A DNA stretch of 64,000 bases, taken from assembly GCA_934292805.1 (NCBI GenBank), contig CAKQXQ010000002.1, forward strand, positions 1 to 64,000. The letters run 5' to 3'. This DNA comes from an uncultured Roseburia sp. (GTDB taxonomy: Bacteria > Bacillota > Clostridia > Lachnospirales > Lachnospiraceae). Both the position numbers and the translations under genes were made by a program. Below are positions 8,018 to 15,864 of the stretch, one piece after another (the stretch's first letter is position 1; each line of letters starts with the position of its first letter). A model generated the notes under the pieces. It was not told where the DNA came from. It saw only the letters and a program-made list of their open reading frames with translations, and searched no databases.

Positions 8018-8461
8018 ATGTATAGTGAAAAAGTAATGGATCATTTTAACAATCCAAGAAACGTAGGAGAGATTGAAAACGCAAGCGGTGTAGGTACAGT
8101 CGGCAATGCAAAATGCGGTGATATTATGAGAATGTACCTTGACATTGACGATAATGGAATTATCAGGGATGTGAAATTCAAAACATTCGGATGCGGCGCA
8201 GCAGTTGCAACAAGCAGCATGGCAACAGAGCTTGTCAAAGGAAAAACGATAAAGGAAGCACTTGAAGTGACAAACAAGGCCGTTATGGAAGCTCTGGATG
8301 GACTTCCACCGGTAAAGGTTCACTGCAGTCTTCTTGCAGAAGAAGCAATCCATGCAGCATTATGGGATTACGCAGAGAAGAATCACATCACAATCGAAGG
8401 ACTGGAGAAACCAGTAAACGATATTTCAGAGAAAGAAGAAGGTGAAGAGGAAGATTATTAA
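8018..8461 (+). CDS. iscU: Fe-S cluster scaffold protein, IscU/NifU N-terminal type
   Basis: 147 residues. The start MYSEKVMDHFNNPRN is the IscU signature. The three cluster-ligand cysteines are C33 (AKCGD), C59 (FGCGAA) and C103 (VHCSLLAEEA), with D35 after the first as in IscU. It receives sulfur from the upstream desulfurase and builds [2Fe-2S]/[4Fe-4S] clusters. An acidic tail (EKEEGEEEDY) extends beyond the core. No mnmA gene follows, unlike many clostridial isc operons. Confidence 0.94.
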   Translation: MYSEKVMDHFNNPRNVGEIENASGVGTVGNAKCGDIMRMYLDIDDNGIIRDVKFKTFGCGAAVATSSMATELVKGKTIKEALEVTNKAVMEALDGLPPVKVHCSLLAEEAIHAALWDYAEKNHITIEGLEKPVNDISEKEEGEEEDY

Positions 8462-8477
8462 TCTTTCCCGGAACAGG

Positions 8478-8532
8478 AAAAACCGGCTCGACTTACAGTT
8501 GGAGACAACTGTAGGAAAAAGCTGGTTTTTTT
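8478..8532 (+). terminator. Terminator of the iscS-iscU operon
   Basis: The outer stem joins AAAAACCGGCT (8478-8488) to AGCTGGTTTTT (8520-8530), with an inner ACAGTTG/CAACTGT hairpin. T run 8526-8532. Confidence 0.88.
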
Positions 8533-8608
8533 ATGTGTTTAAGGTTTCTATTTCTGTAAAGTTATGTTAAAATGTAGCTATTCAGCAAGTTTTTAAGAGG
8601 TATATGGA

Positions 8609-9241
8609 ATGAATAATTTAGAAATAGAAGATTTTAACGAAAAAAAAACAGATGATAAGAATGGCGGGACACTGACGGGCAGGAATGCTACAGATCCGGA
8701 TCAGAAAAAAAGCGAGGCACTTACAGAAGTGATAAGCTGGGTCGTAACAGTTGGAGCAGCGGTACTTTTGGCACTGCTAATTAAGAATTTTCTGATCATT
8801 AATGCAGATGTTCCAACCGGATCGATGGAGAATACGATCATGCCTGGTGACCGGTTTATCGGAAGCCGGATTACGTATCACATTGTATACCCACAGCGGG
8901 GAGATATTGTTGTTTTCAAATATCCGGATGATGAATCACAGGTTTTTGTAAAGAGGATCATTGGCCTGCCTGGTGAGACCGTTGAGATCGAAGATGGTAA
9001 AATATATATCAATGGTTCAAAAGAACCACTGCAGGAAGATTATCTGAAAGAGGAGTGGACGGTTGCAACCGGACCTTATACGTTCGAAGTTCCGGAAGAC
9101 AGCTATCTGGTCATGGGCGATAACCGCAATGACTCCTGGGATGCTAGATACTGGACGAATACTTATGTAAGCAGAAAAAAGATCCTTGGAAGAGCATCAA
9201 TGATCTATTGGCCATTCTCGCATGCCGGTCTGATAAAATAA
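8609..9241 (+). CDS. lepB: Signal peptidase I
   Basis: 210 residues, type I signal peptidase of the Gram-positive kind. About 40 hydrophilic residues are followed by one membrane helix (residues 42-63), then the catalytic domain. The nucleophile is S72 in PTGSMENTI, the general base K115 in VFVKRIIGLPGE, and box E is MGDNRNDSWDARYW. It cleaves signal peptides outside the membrane, including those of secreted proteins such as the M23 peptidase here. An AAGAGG site precedes the ATG. The N-terminal tail is somewhat longer than in most homologues. Confidence 0.95.
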   Translation: MNNLEIEDFNEKKTDDKNGGTLTGRNATDPDQKKSEALTEVISWVVTVGAAVLLALLIKNFLIINADVPTGSMENTIMPGDRFIGSRITYHIVYPQRGDIVVFKYPDDESQVFVKRIIGLPGETVEIEDGKIYINGSKEPLQEDYLKEEWTVATGPYTFEVPEDSYLVMGDNRNDSWDARYWTNTYVSRKKILGRASMIYWPFSHAGLIK

Positions 9242-9256
9242 AGGAGATGACATAAT

Positions 9257-10420
9257 TTGATAACGATATTGGCAAAATTTTTTATACATGACGATGGAGA
9301 TAAGGCAAAACTGAGACAATCATACGGAATGCTCTGCGGGATTGTCGGTGTAATGTTTAATGTTTTCCTTTTCATAGGAAAGTTTCTTGCAGGAACGATC
9401 AGCAATTCCATTGCGATCACGGCAGATGCATTCAATAACCTGTCCGATGCAGGTTCCTCCATAGTTACGCTTCTCGGATTTAAAATGGCCGGTGCAAAGC
9501 CGGATACAGAGCATCCTTTCGGACATGGAAGAATTGAATACATATCCGGCCTTGTTGTTGCGGCTGCGATCCTTCTTATGGGATATGAACTGATACGCGA
9601 TTCTGTCGGAAAGATCCTTCATCCGGAAGAGACAGTGTTTAATGCACTTGTAGCAGTGATCCTGATCGCCTCCATTCTGGTGAAGTTATATATGGCTTAT
9701 TATAATCACAATATCGGGAAAAAGCTGGATTCTGCAGCAATGCGTGCGGTTGCCACGGACAGCTTAAGTGATATGGTTGCAACAACAGCAGTCCTTCTGG
9801 CGTCTGTATTTACCCATTTTACAGGATATAAGATAGATGGCTATTGTGGTCTGGTGGTCGGTCTGCTCGTTGGATATGCGGGATTTGACGCAGCCAGAGA
9901 GACATTGAATCCGCTTCTTGGCCAGCCACCGGCACATGAATTTGTAGAAAAGATAGATGAGATCGTAATGTCACATCCGGAAGTATGTGGAATGCATGAT
10001 CTGATCGTACATGATTACGGACCGGGAAGAAAGATGATCTCATTGCATGCAGAGGTTCCCGCAGAAGGAAATATTCTGGAGCTGCATGATGTGATCGACA
10101 ATATTGAGAATGAGCTCCGCAGAACACTTGGATGTGAAGCAACGATACATATGGATCCAATCGTAACGTCTGATGAACATGTGAGTGAGACAAAGTCAGC
10201 AGTTTCATCGCTGATTAAGGCAATTGACAAGGATCTTTCCATACATGATTTCAGAATGGTCGTTGGAGAGACACATACGAATCTGATTTTTGATATATTG
10301 GCACCATTTGGTTTCCGGCTTAGTGACGAAGAGCTTCTGACAGAAGTATTGCAGGCTGTAAGAGAACATTTTGGTGAGAACTATTATGTGGTTACGAAAG
10401 TGGACCATTCCTATATTTAA
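9257..10420 (+). CDS. Cation diffusion facilitator family metal transporter
   Basis: 387 residues. It has six predicted membrane helices with the CDF metal-site segments DAFNNLSDAGSS (helix II) and HPFGHGR (loop), and a second HD-type site in helix V (DSLSDMVATT). The cytoplasmic C-terminal domain carries HDLIVHDYGPG and HMDP and is longer than usual, about 100 extra residues. It exports divalent metals such as Zn, Mn or Fe by proton exchange. The start is TTG 9257, 10 bases after AGGAG; the next in-frame ATGs would cut the first helix. It lies 15 bases after lepB in the same direction. Confidence 0.9.
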   Translation: MITILAKFFIHDDGDKAKLRQSYGMLCGIVGVMFNVFLFIGKFLAGTISNSIAITADAFNNLSDAGSSIVTLLGFKMAGAKPDTEHPFGHGRIEYISGLVVAAAILLMGYELIRDSVGKILHPEETVFNALVAVILIASILVKLYMAYYNHNIGKKLDSAAMRAVATDSLSDMVATTAVLLASVFTHFTGYKIDGYCGLVVGLLVGYAGFDAARETLNPLLGQPPAHEFVEKIDEIVMSHPEVCGMHDLIVHDYGPGRKMISLHAEVPAEGNILELHDVIDNIENELRRTLGCEATIHMDPIVTSDEHVSETKSAVSSLIKAIDKDLSIHDFRMVVGETHTNLIFDILAPFGFRLSDEELLTEVLQAVREHFGENYYVVTKVDHSYI

Positions 10421-10435
10421 TAAAGATGACAGATG

Positions 10436-10501
10436 AAATCCCTGTCTGATGTGTATTTTATCGGAAAAACCGATTGCAAAATATATCAGACAGGGATTTT
10501 T
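10436..10501 (+). terminator. Terminator after the CDF gene
   Basis: A 15-bp outer stem (AAATCCCTGTCTGAT with ATCAGACAGGGATTT, 10436-10450 / 10485-10499) encloses a small ATCGG/CCGAT hairpin. T run follows. Confidence 0.88.
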
Positions 10502-10533
10502 GATTGCCTTTTGAATATTTGATTTTTATATAA

Positions 10534-10872
10534 CGATGCATAGCAACGATTGGCTATATTTTTCCGTCTTGTGTAATTGTAATGACACTGGCTTATATTT
10601 ATTATCACTTCCGTGGTTTAAACATAGTACAAGGTGTACTTACCGGACTTCGCCCAGCTGTCATTTCAATGATAGCCTCAGCAGGAATATCATTACTTAT
10701 CATGGCAATTTATGGACAGCGAACACTTCCGGCTGATTTAACATCTTTTGATGTGATTGCCATTATTATTTTTGCAACCGGATTTATAGCACTGAGGAAA
10801 TGGAAACTAAATCCCATATTAGTTATGGTCGGTTCCGGTGCAATTGGAATTATACTATATTCAATGTTTTGA
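10534..10872 (+). pseudogene. 5'-truncated chromate transporter (ChrA) remnant
   Basis: The reading frame opens after a TAA at 10531 and gives ATIGYIFPSCVIVM, then LNIVQGVLTGLRPAVIS and the closing helices up to TGA 10870. This matches only the C-terminal half of a ChrA domain. Family resemblance continues upstream of the first ATG (10582) without a start or ribosome binding site, so the 5' half is lost. It lies between a terminator and the unknown gene at 10884. Confidence 0.75.
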
Positions 10873-10883
10873 GGAGGGGTATT

Positions 10884-11414
10884 ATGAGATATACATTAAA
10901 GTCGGGTGTTCTTTACGAAAGTAATTCTGTAAACATATTAGCTAAGATAAAAAGTTCTGTAATTGGTTCTGAAAAGAAAATTTATAGTGCTGTAGACAAA
11001 CTAATGTTAAAAGCAAGCATTCATTATTTGAATAAATCCACTACCAACAATTCTGATATTTCAAATCGTGAATATTTATTAATTGATTGCGAAAATATTA
11101 TCGTATGCACTGCTTACCCTCAATATGCAGAAGACGAGGATCCGACAGTAATGGGTTGGCCAATTTGCAGATTGCCACGAGTTAATCATGCCAGTATAAA
11201 TATAAATGAAGAAAAATATGTTTTAACAATGCAAAATAATCAAAATTATGTTCTGACAGACATTAACAACGTTGAGATTCTTCGCGTTATGCATAATGGT
11301 ATAGGTGGAGGATGGACATTAGATGATAGCTATGGATTTAATCATGAAATATTATGTGGGATATTTATTTTTTGCAGATACATAGAACAGGAAAACGAGT
11401 TCCTGATAGTATAA
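10884..11414 (+). CDS. Unknown protein, perhaps of tubby/LURP-like fold
   Basis: 176 residues, AT-rich. ATG 10884 is preceded by GAGGAGGGG, a strong ribosome binding site that overlaps the end of the chromate-transporter remnant. No signal peptide or membrane helix is seen. The pattern of short beta-strand-like segments (KYVLTMQNNQNYVLTD, NVEILRVMHNG, GIFIFCRYIE) recalls the tubby/LURP-like fold, but this is a weak impression. It may have arrived with the ChrA fragment, since base use differs from the flanking core genes. Confidence 0.65.
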   Translation: MRYTLKSGVLYESNSVNILAKIKSSVIGSEKKIYSAVDKLMLKASIHYLNKSTTNNSDISNREYLLIDCENIIVCTAYPQYAEDEDPTVMGWPICRLPRVNHASININEEKYVLTMQNNQNYVLTDINNVEILRVMHNGIGGGWTLDDSYGFNHEILCGIFIFCRYIEQENEFLIV

Positions 11415-11435
11415 ATTTACATAAACAGTAATAAA

Positions 11436-11472
11436 AGGGCGTGTGAAAAAATCTCGTTTTTTCACACGCTCT
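11436..11472. terminator. Bidirectional terminator
   Basis: A 16-bp stem joins 11436-11451 to 11457-11472 (GGGCGTGTGAAAAAA with its near complement), loop TCTCG. It serves the plus-strand unknown gene and the minus-strand LTA synthase, whose stop is 5 bases away. Confidence 0.88.
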
Positions 11473-11476
11473 ATTA

Positions 11477-13684
11477 TTATTTAATCAGATTATTGTTTTC
11501 TAATGCTGTTGAGTCATTTGCTTCTGATGTTTCCGTAGGTTCCTCTGTTTCAGTTTCTAAAACATCCGGATCCTCATAAATTACTTCATCGTTGCTTGCT
11601 CTTAAGATAATTCCCTGGGAACCGGTAATGCTGACAGAGATCACATCGCCATCATTCACATTGCTAAGAGAAGTTGTGATGATTCCGGAGGTTAAGTAAG
11701 TAGTAGCAACTTTTTCACCGTTTACAAAAATCTTGGCATTCTTTGTGAAATTCGAACCATAAACAGCAAGTGTATTATTCAGACGATTCTTACGTACAGA
11801 GTTTACATTTACATCTTCAACGTCCATAACAAGGTCTGTTGCAGGATACAAATCGTTTCCGTTGTAAGCATATCTCTCGCCATAAAGAAGATCGTACTGA
11901 AGCTGTTCAAGACCATTCTCGTAAGTAGAAGAATCTGCCTGTGTCTGAGTATAAGAGAAGATCGTTCCTTCATGGATTCCAATCTGGTCGGTGACATGTG
12001 CAAGTAACTGGTAAGCTTTCAGGTCGGCGTCCTCTTTTGCAAGACCAAAATTATTCCATGTTGCATACTTGGTTTTGAAGATATCTCCGGATTTCATATC
12101 AGAATCTTCAAGTCCCATAGTTGGAAGATGATCACCGAACATTACGATAATAGTGTTCTCATCACGTTTGCTGACTGCGTCGATCAGTTCTTTGATAAAA
12201 TTATCTGTATTGTGGATCATATTTACATAATATTCCCACTGATTATTGGAAGCTTCATCAGGAGCACCGGTAACAGTGATCTGTGGGTTTTCGATGATCT
12301 TTTCTGTAGGATAATCACCATGGGAACCAACCGTGATCGTGTATACAAAATCTGACTGATTTTCTGTAGCATCCATTGCTTTTACTGTCTCATTGACAAG
12401 AACCTTGTCAGTTGGCCAGCTTCCGCTTGGGGTATATTCAGTGATATTCATTAATTCTTTACTTGTAAAAGTATCGAATCCCATTTTTGAAAAAGCGTTA
12501 TTTCTGCTGTAGAAAGTAGCTGTATTATTATGTACAACGTGTGTACCATATCCGATTTTGGAAAGATCAGATGCAATACTTTCCACGCTTGGACAGTCAT
12601 CCTGTTTTAAAATAGTTTTGTAAGGGTACTCGCCGGTACCAAAATACTGTATGCTCATACCTGTCAGCATTTCAAATTCGGTGTTTGCTGTTCCGGCACC
12701 TACAACAGGAACGGTAAGGTATCCGGTACTGTAATTTTCTTCCAGACTGTGGAAAGTCGGGATAGGATCTTCAGACATCTGAAGGAAATTTACATCATAT
12801 GGATCAATGAAAGATTCCAGTAAAATACAAATGATGTTTGGTTCTGTATCAGAAGATACGGTTGTTGTTTCTTTAGAAGCATTTACCTGTGATTCGATCG
12901 CCTCAACAGAATCTTTGGAATAACCATCCGGCTTGCTCATTCCACGGCCGACAACACTTGTTGAGAAACCATAGACAAATCCGTAATCGGAGTAACCCTG
13001 AGCAATATTTGCAAAATAAGAAGCAATAATATTAGAGTTCTGTGCAGCCTGTGTTGTAACAGGGATTCCGATGATCAATAATGCAGCAATCGCAACCGGT
13101 GAAAGAACGTGATGACGTTTTCCCTGGTATTTCGGTCCTTTGATAAAGAACAGTACAAGAAATACGATGAAGGAAACGACGATACTAACCACAATTGTTG
13201 CCTCTTCGGCTGTGAAGTAATTTGTATTCTGCATAGCAAACAGGTCAGGGAGCATCTTGAAATCTGTATAGCTGAAAGGAGTTACACGGTTAGAAAGAAT
13301 GATACCATTTACTGTTCCAAGGAAAATCCAAAGTCCTGTGATCAAAAGCCTTAACTGTGCTCTGCATTTAGACAGGTAAACAAGTGACAGGGAGGCAAAT
13401 ACAATAAAAGCATTGTAAAGATATGCCAGCGTATGTCTGTTTACGAAAGATACAGCAGAGAGCAGATTACGTCTGGAGATCACTTCAACAACAAAAGTGA
13501 TGAAGCATGCCAGGATAAAGTGAAATACAAGTGAGTATTTATTCAGGAATGCGATCCTTTTATAATACTTCTCGCTGTGAGGTTTCTTTTTCGGTAATTT
13601 GGAGATGATCCATTGGATCTTCTCCTTTACCGGAGCCAGTTTTTTAATTATCTTATGTGATTTCTCTTTTATAGTCTGTAACAT
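11477..13684 (-). CDS. Lipoteichoic acid synthase family protein (LtaS-like sulfatase fold)
   Basis: 735 residues. A basic N-terminal stretch of ~55 residues and five membrane helices precede an extracellular alkaline-phosphatase/sulfatase-fold domain. The catalytic threonine lies in GTANTEFEMLTG, and the metal site in IVMFGDHLPTMG. Such enzymes polymerise glycerol-phosphate from phosphatidylglycerol onto a glycolipid anchor. After the catalytic domain a ~90-residue beta-rich module (VNSVRKNRLNNTLAVYGSNF ...) resembling an IPT/TIG-type fold and an acidic Thr/Glu tail are added, which B. subtilis LtaS lacks. The start was chosen at 13684 because AGGAGG lies 6 bases upstream; in-frame upstream codons read through a duplicated ribosome binding site. 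Confidence 0.88.
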   Translation of the reverse strand: MLQTIKEKSHKIIKKLAPVKEKIQWIISKLPKKKPHSEKYYKRIAFLNKYSLVFHFILACFITFVVEVISRRNLLSAVSFVNRHTLAYLYNAFIVFASLSLVYLSKCRAQLRLLITGLWIFLGTVNGIILSNRVTPFSYTDFKMLPDLFAMQNTNYFTAEEATIVVSIVVSFIVFLVLFFIKGPKYQGKRHHVLSPVAIAALLIIGIPVTTQAAQNSNIIASYFANIAQGYSDYGFVYGFSTSVVGRGMSKPDGYSKDSVEAIESQVNASKETTTVSSDTEPNIICILLESFIDPYDVNFLQMSEDPIPTFHSLEENYSTGYLTVPVVGAGTANTEFEMLTGMSIQYFGTGEYPYKTILKQDDCPSVESIASDLSKIGYGTHVVHNNTATFYSRNNAFSKMGFDTFTSKELMNITEYTPSGSWPTDKVLVNETVKAMDATENQSDFVYTITVGSHGDYPTEKIIENPQITVTGAPDEASNNQWEYYVNMIHNTDNFIKELIDAVSKRDENTIIVMFGDHLPTMGLEDSDMKSGDIFKTKYATWNNFGLAKEDADLKAYQLLAHVTDQIGIHEGTIFSYTQTQADSSTYENGLEQLQYDLLYGERYAYNGNDLYPATDLVMDVEDVNVNSVRKNRLNNTLAVYGSNFTKNAKIFVNGEKVATTYLTSGIITTSLSNVNDGDVISVSITGSQGIILRASNDEVIYEDPDVLETETEEPTETSEANDSTALENNNLIK

Positions 13685-13688
13685 AAAT

Positions 13689-13758
13689 CCTCCTTGTTTT
13701 GCGAAGCAAAATCCGAACTCCATGGTGAGGAGAGGATTTAGCCTCCTTGTTTTGCGAA
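13689..13758. repeat. 17-bp direct repeat carrying a duplicated ribosome binding site
   Basis: CCTCCTTGTTTTGCGAA occurs at 13689-13705 and 13742-13758. On the minus strand each copy reads ...CGCAAAACAAGGAGG. The proximal copy is the LTA synthase ribosome binding site; the distal one is an extra SD sequence 53 bases further upstream. Confidence 0.75.
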
Positions 13759-13774
13759 ACCTGTGTCTTTGCAA

Positions 13775-14021
13775 AAAAAATACAGGTGTATTACATCAAT
13801 AAAGCAGTTATCTATCTGCAAATGAAAGAGCAAAGCTCTTAGTTAACAAGTAAAACACATGTAAAATATGAGTAAAAAATCTTTTTTTGATACTAAAAGA
13901 ATATATCGCGTCTTTAAAAAAATTTCAATCGGAAAGATAAATAAAAAAGAAAGGACATTTGAGGTTTTTCTGGCAAAAATGAATAAAAAGGGAACAAAAT
14001 ATGAACAAAATGATGTAAAAG
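13775..14021. other. AT-rich intergenic stretch upstream of the LTA synthase gene
   Basis: This stretch should hold the minus-strand LTA synthase promoter, but no clear consensus was found. A 62-codon plus-strand frame (13868-14056) crosses it; it is Lys/Ile/Phe-rich, has no ribosome binding site and ends in a hairpin, so it is not called a gene. Confidence 0.5.
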
Positions 14022-14077
14022 AAAGAAAAACTACCTGTATGAACCATCATTTTTAAGAGAAAACGGATTCATACAGG
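14022..14077 (-). terminator. Terminator of the csoR-like gene
   Basis: Inverted repeat CCTGTATGAA (14034-14043) / TTCATACAGG (14068-14077). On the minus strand it is followed by TAGTTTTTCTTTC (14021-14033 complement), so it terminates transcription coming from 14144. Confidence 0.7.
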
Positions 14078-14143
14078 CAGTCCTGATAAAATACTTTCCT
14101 TATATAATGTGTGATGATAAGAAATGTTTCGGATCAGCAAATA

Positions 14144-14563
14144 TTATTTCACAAACTTATTAATAGCTTCATTCAGATCTTTTAACACCTGGCTGTCGCC
14201 GGTTTCAATCGCGTCTACAACACAGTGATTAATGTGATCTTCAAGAATGATTTTCCCAATATTATTGATCGCAGAACGGACAGCAGCGATCTGGATGAGT
14301 ACTTCACTGCAGTCTCTGTCGTTTTCAATCATTGTTTTGATCGCTTCCATGTGTCCGATGGCACGGTTCATACGATTGAGCACAGCCTTGGTATTCTCAT
14401 GATGATGGTGATGTGGATGTGCTGCATGATCGCTGCTGTCGTGTGAATGTGTGTGTGTGTCATCATGTGAATGCACATGCGGGGTGTTATGTTTCTCATC
14501 GTGTGAATGTGTATAAGTAGTGCCATCTTCGGCGATATGTGTGTGTATGTTTGTATCAGTCAT
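14144..14563 (-). CDS. CsoR/RcnR-family metal-sensing repressor with His-rich N-terminus
   Basis: 139 residues. Residues ~57-139 form the all-helical CsoR (DUF156) fold. C85, H110 and C114 keep the exact C-x24-H-x3-C spacing of the Cu(I) ligands of CsoR. The first 55 residues are a separate His-rich tail with 18 histidines, including HPHHHHHE, probably disordered and metal-binding. Family members repress metal-export genes and release DNA on binding metal. No copper pump is adjacent; the minus-strand neighbour upstream is a zinc-ribbon protein 20 bases away, so the two may be cotranscribed. Confidence 0.85.
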   Translation of the reverse strand: MTDTNIHTHIAEDGTTYTHSHDEKHNTPHVHSHDDTHTHSHDSSDHAAHPHHHHHENTKAVLNRMNRAIGHMEAIKTMIENDRDCSEVLIQIAAVRSAINNIGKIILEDHINHCVVDAIETGDSQVLKDLNEAINKFVK

Positions 14564-14583
14564 AAATACTCCTGTCTGTAAAT

Positions 14584-15627
14584 TTACCAGTCGCTGTCCC
14601 AGTCAGTTCCGCCGGAGTCCCAGTCGCTGCCGGAATCCCAGTCATAACTGCTGTCTGAGTCAGAATGAGAGGCATAATGATCATCGTAATAGCTGCTGTC
14701 TTCAAATTCTGTCAGCGAAGTGGCCCATTCGGTATCGTCGTTGAGGTCAAATCTGTAATCAGATTTGTTGGATAACAGGTCTGCCGGGATACTGGAACGA
14801 TCGATTTTATCGTAATCTCCATAGTAAGAATCATCATAGTATTCAAACCAGCTGTAACGGGTGTTGGCATAGATTGTGTCATTGTAATGATAATAAGTAA
14901 CACCATAATAATTATGGAGCGGTATAAAAAGCAATATAAACGAAAGCACATAAAGCAAAGCATAAGAAATTACAGCATTCTTCAGACCGGATTGTTCTCC
15001 GAAGGTGAATTCTGCCAGCTTGTCGAGTACCGGAACATGCTTGTCACGACCAAGGATACAAAGTAAAACAAGAAGTCCGATCGCAACAAAAATCGAGCTA
15101 AAAAGAGCTGCTCCAAATCCCTTGACCATAGAATCAATAAATACGATCAGGCCAATTGGAATGATAATACAAAAAAACAGACCGACTGATTTGAAAAAAT
15201 CCTTAACAGAATGTTTTTTCTTTGCTTTGGAGGAAGCAGAGTATTGTTTCTTCTGCTGGTTTAAAGCTTTCTGGTTTAAAATCTCATCCTTAAGCTTTAG
15301 ATAGAGTTCATTGACAGCATAGGCCTCATCTGTACCCTTATAGCGGATCGCACGCTCGCCATTCGCCTTGTTCTTATATACGATAAACTGATCGCCATCC
15401 TGATAGATGCCGAAAGCTTTTGGCTTTGTGTAATTAATTCCAATAAAAAAACGGGTGGTTTCATAAGGGGGAAGGTGCCTGTCCTGATACCATTGCTGCA
15501 GCTCAGCAATCGTCTTAGGTGTATGATCGGCGGATCTCTTTACGGATTGGTTCGTGGCTCCGCAATAAGGACACTTCGTTGCGGTCTCATCAATCATGGA
15601 ACCACAGTATTCACATTTTATCTGCAT
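14584..15627 (-). CDS. Zinc-ribbon membrane protein with Ser/Asp/Trp repeat tail
   Basis: 347 residues. A zinc ribbon (CEYCGSM ... CPYCGA, residues 5-23) opens the protein. A ~90-residue basic soluble region with FFIGINYTKPKAFGIYQDGD follows, then three or four membrane helices between about residues 145 and 245. An extracellular region rich in Tyr and Asp (YYDDSYYGDYDKIDR) leads to short DWDSGSDWDSGG-type repeats at the C-terminus. The function is unknown. The gene precedes the csoR-like gene on the same strand. Confidence 0.75.
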   Translation of the reverse strand: MQIKCEYCGSMIDETATKCPYCGATNQSVKRSADHTPKTIAELQQWYQDRHLPPYETTRFFIGINYTKPKAFGIYQDGDQFIVYKNKANGERAIRYKGTDEAYAVNELYLKLKDEILNQKALNQQKKQYSASSKAKKKHSVKDFFKSVGLFFCIIIPIGLIVFIDSMVKGFGAALFSSIFVAIGLLVLLCILGRDKHVPVLDKLAEFTFGEQSGLKNAVISYALLYVLSFILLFIPLHNYYGVTYYHYNDTIYANTRYSWFEYYDDSYYGDYDKIDRSSIPADLLSNKSDYRFDLNDDTEWATSLTEFEDSSYYDDHYASHSDSDSSYDWDSGSDWDSGGTDWDSDW

Positions 15628-15782
15628 GGTAATCTCCCTTCTGTTGTTATTTCATAATTCTATTATGACATTATTTGACGACGGAATCAATATCGGGTTG
15701 TTGCAATCGTAACATAAATATGATAATGTGGACTTAATTATGAATTGTATGTAAATAATGTGTTTTGGCAAGAATAAAAAGT

Positions 15783-15807
15783 AGGGTATATCAATGTGAT
15801 ATACCCT
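15783..15807. promoter_or_regulatory. Perfect hairpin upstream of sdaAB
   Basis: AGGGTATATC (15783-15792), loop AATGT, GATATACCCT (15798-15807). Only a weak T run follows on the plus strand (GTTTTA); on the minus strand CTTTTT follows. No minus-strand gene ends here, so it may be a leader structure or operator of the serine dehydratase operon. Confidence 0.5.
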
Positions 15808-15864
15808 GTTTTAAACAGAAATCCGGTCAGAACGGAGCAGACTTGCCGGGAGATGGAGAAGAGA

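Noticed and set aside
13868..14056. 62-codon plus-strand frame between the LTA synthase and csoR-like genes
   Set aside because: No ribosome binding site, low-complexity Lys-rich product, and it runs into the hairpin that terminates the opposite gene.
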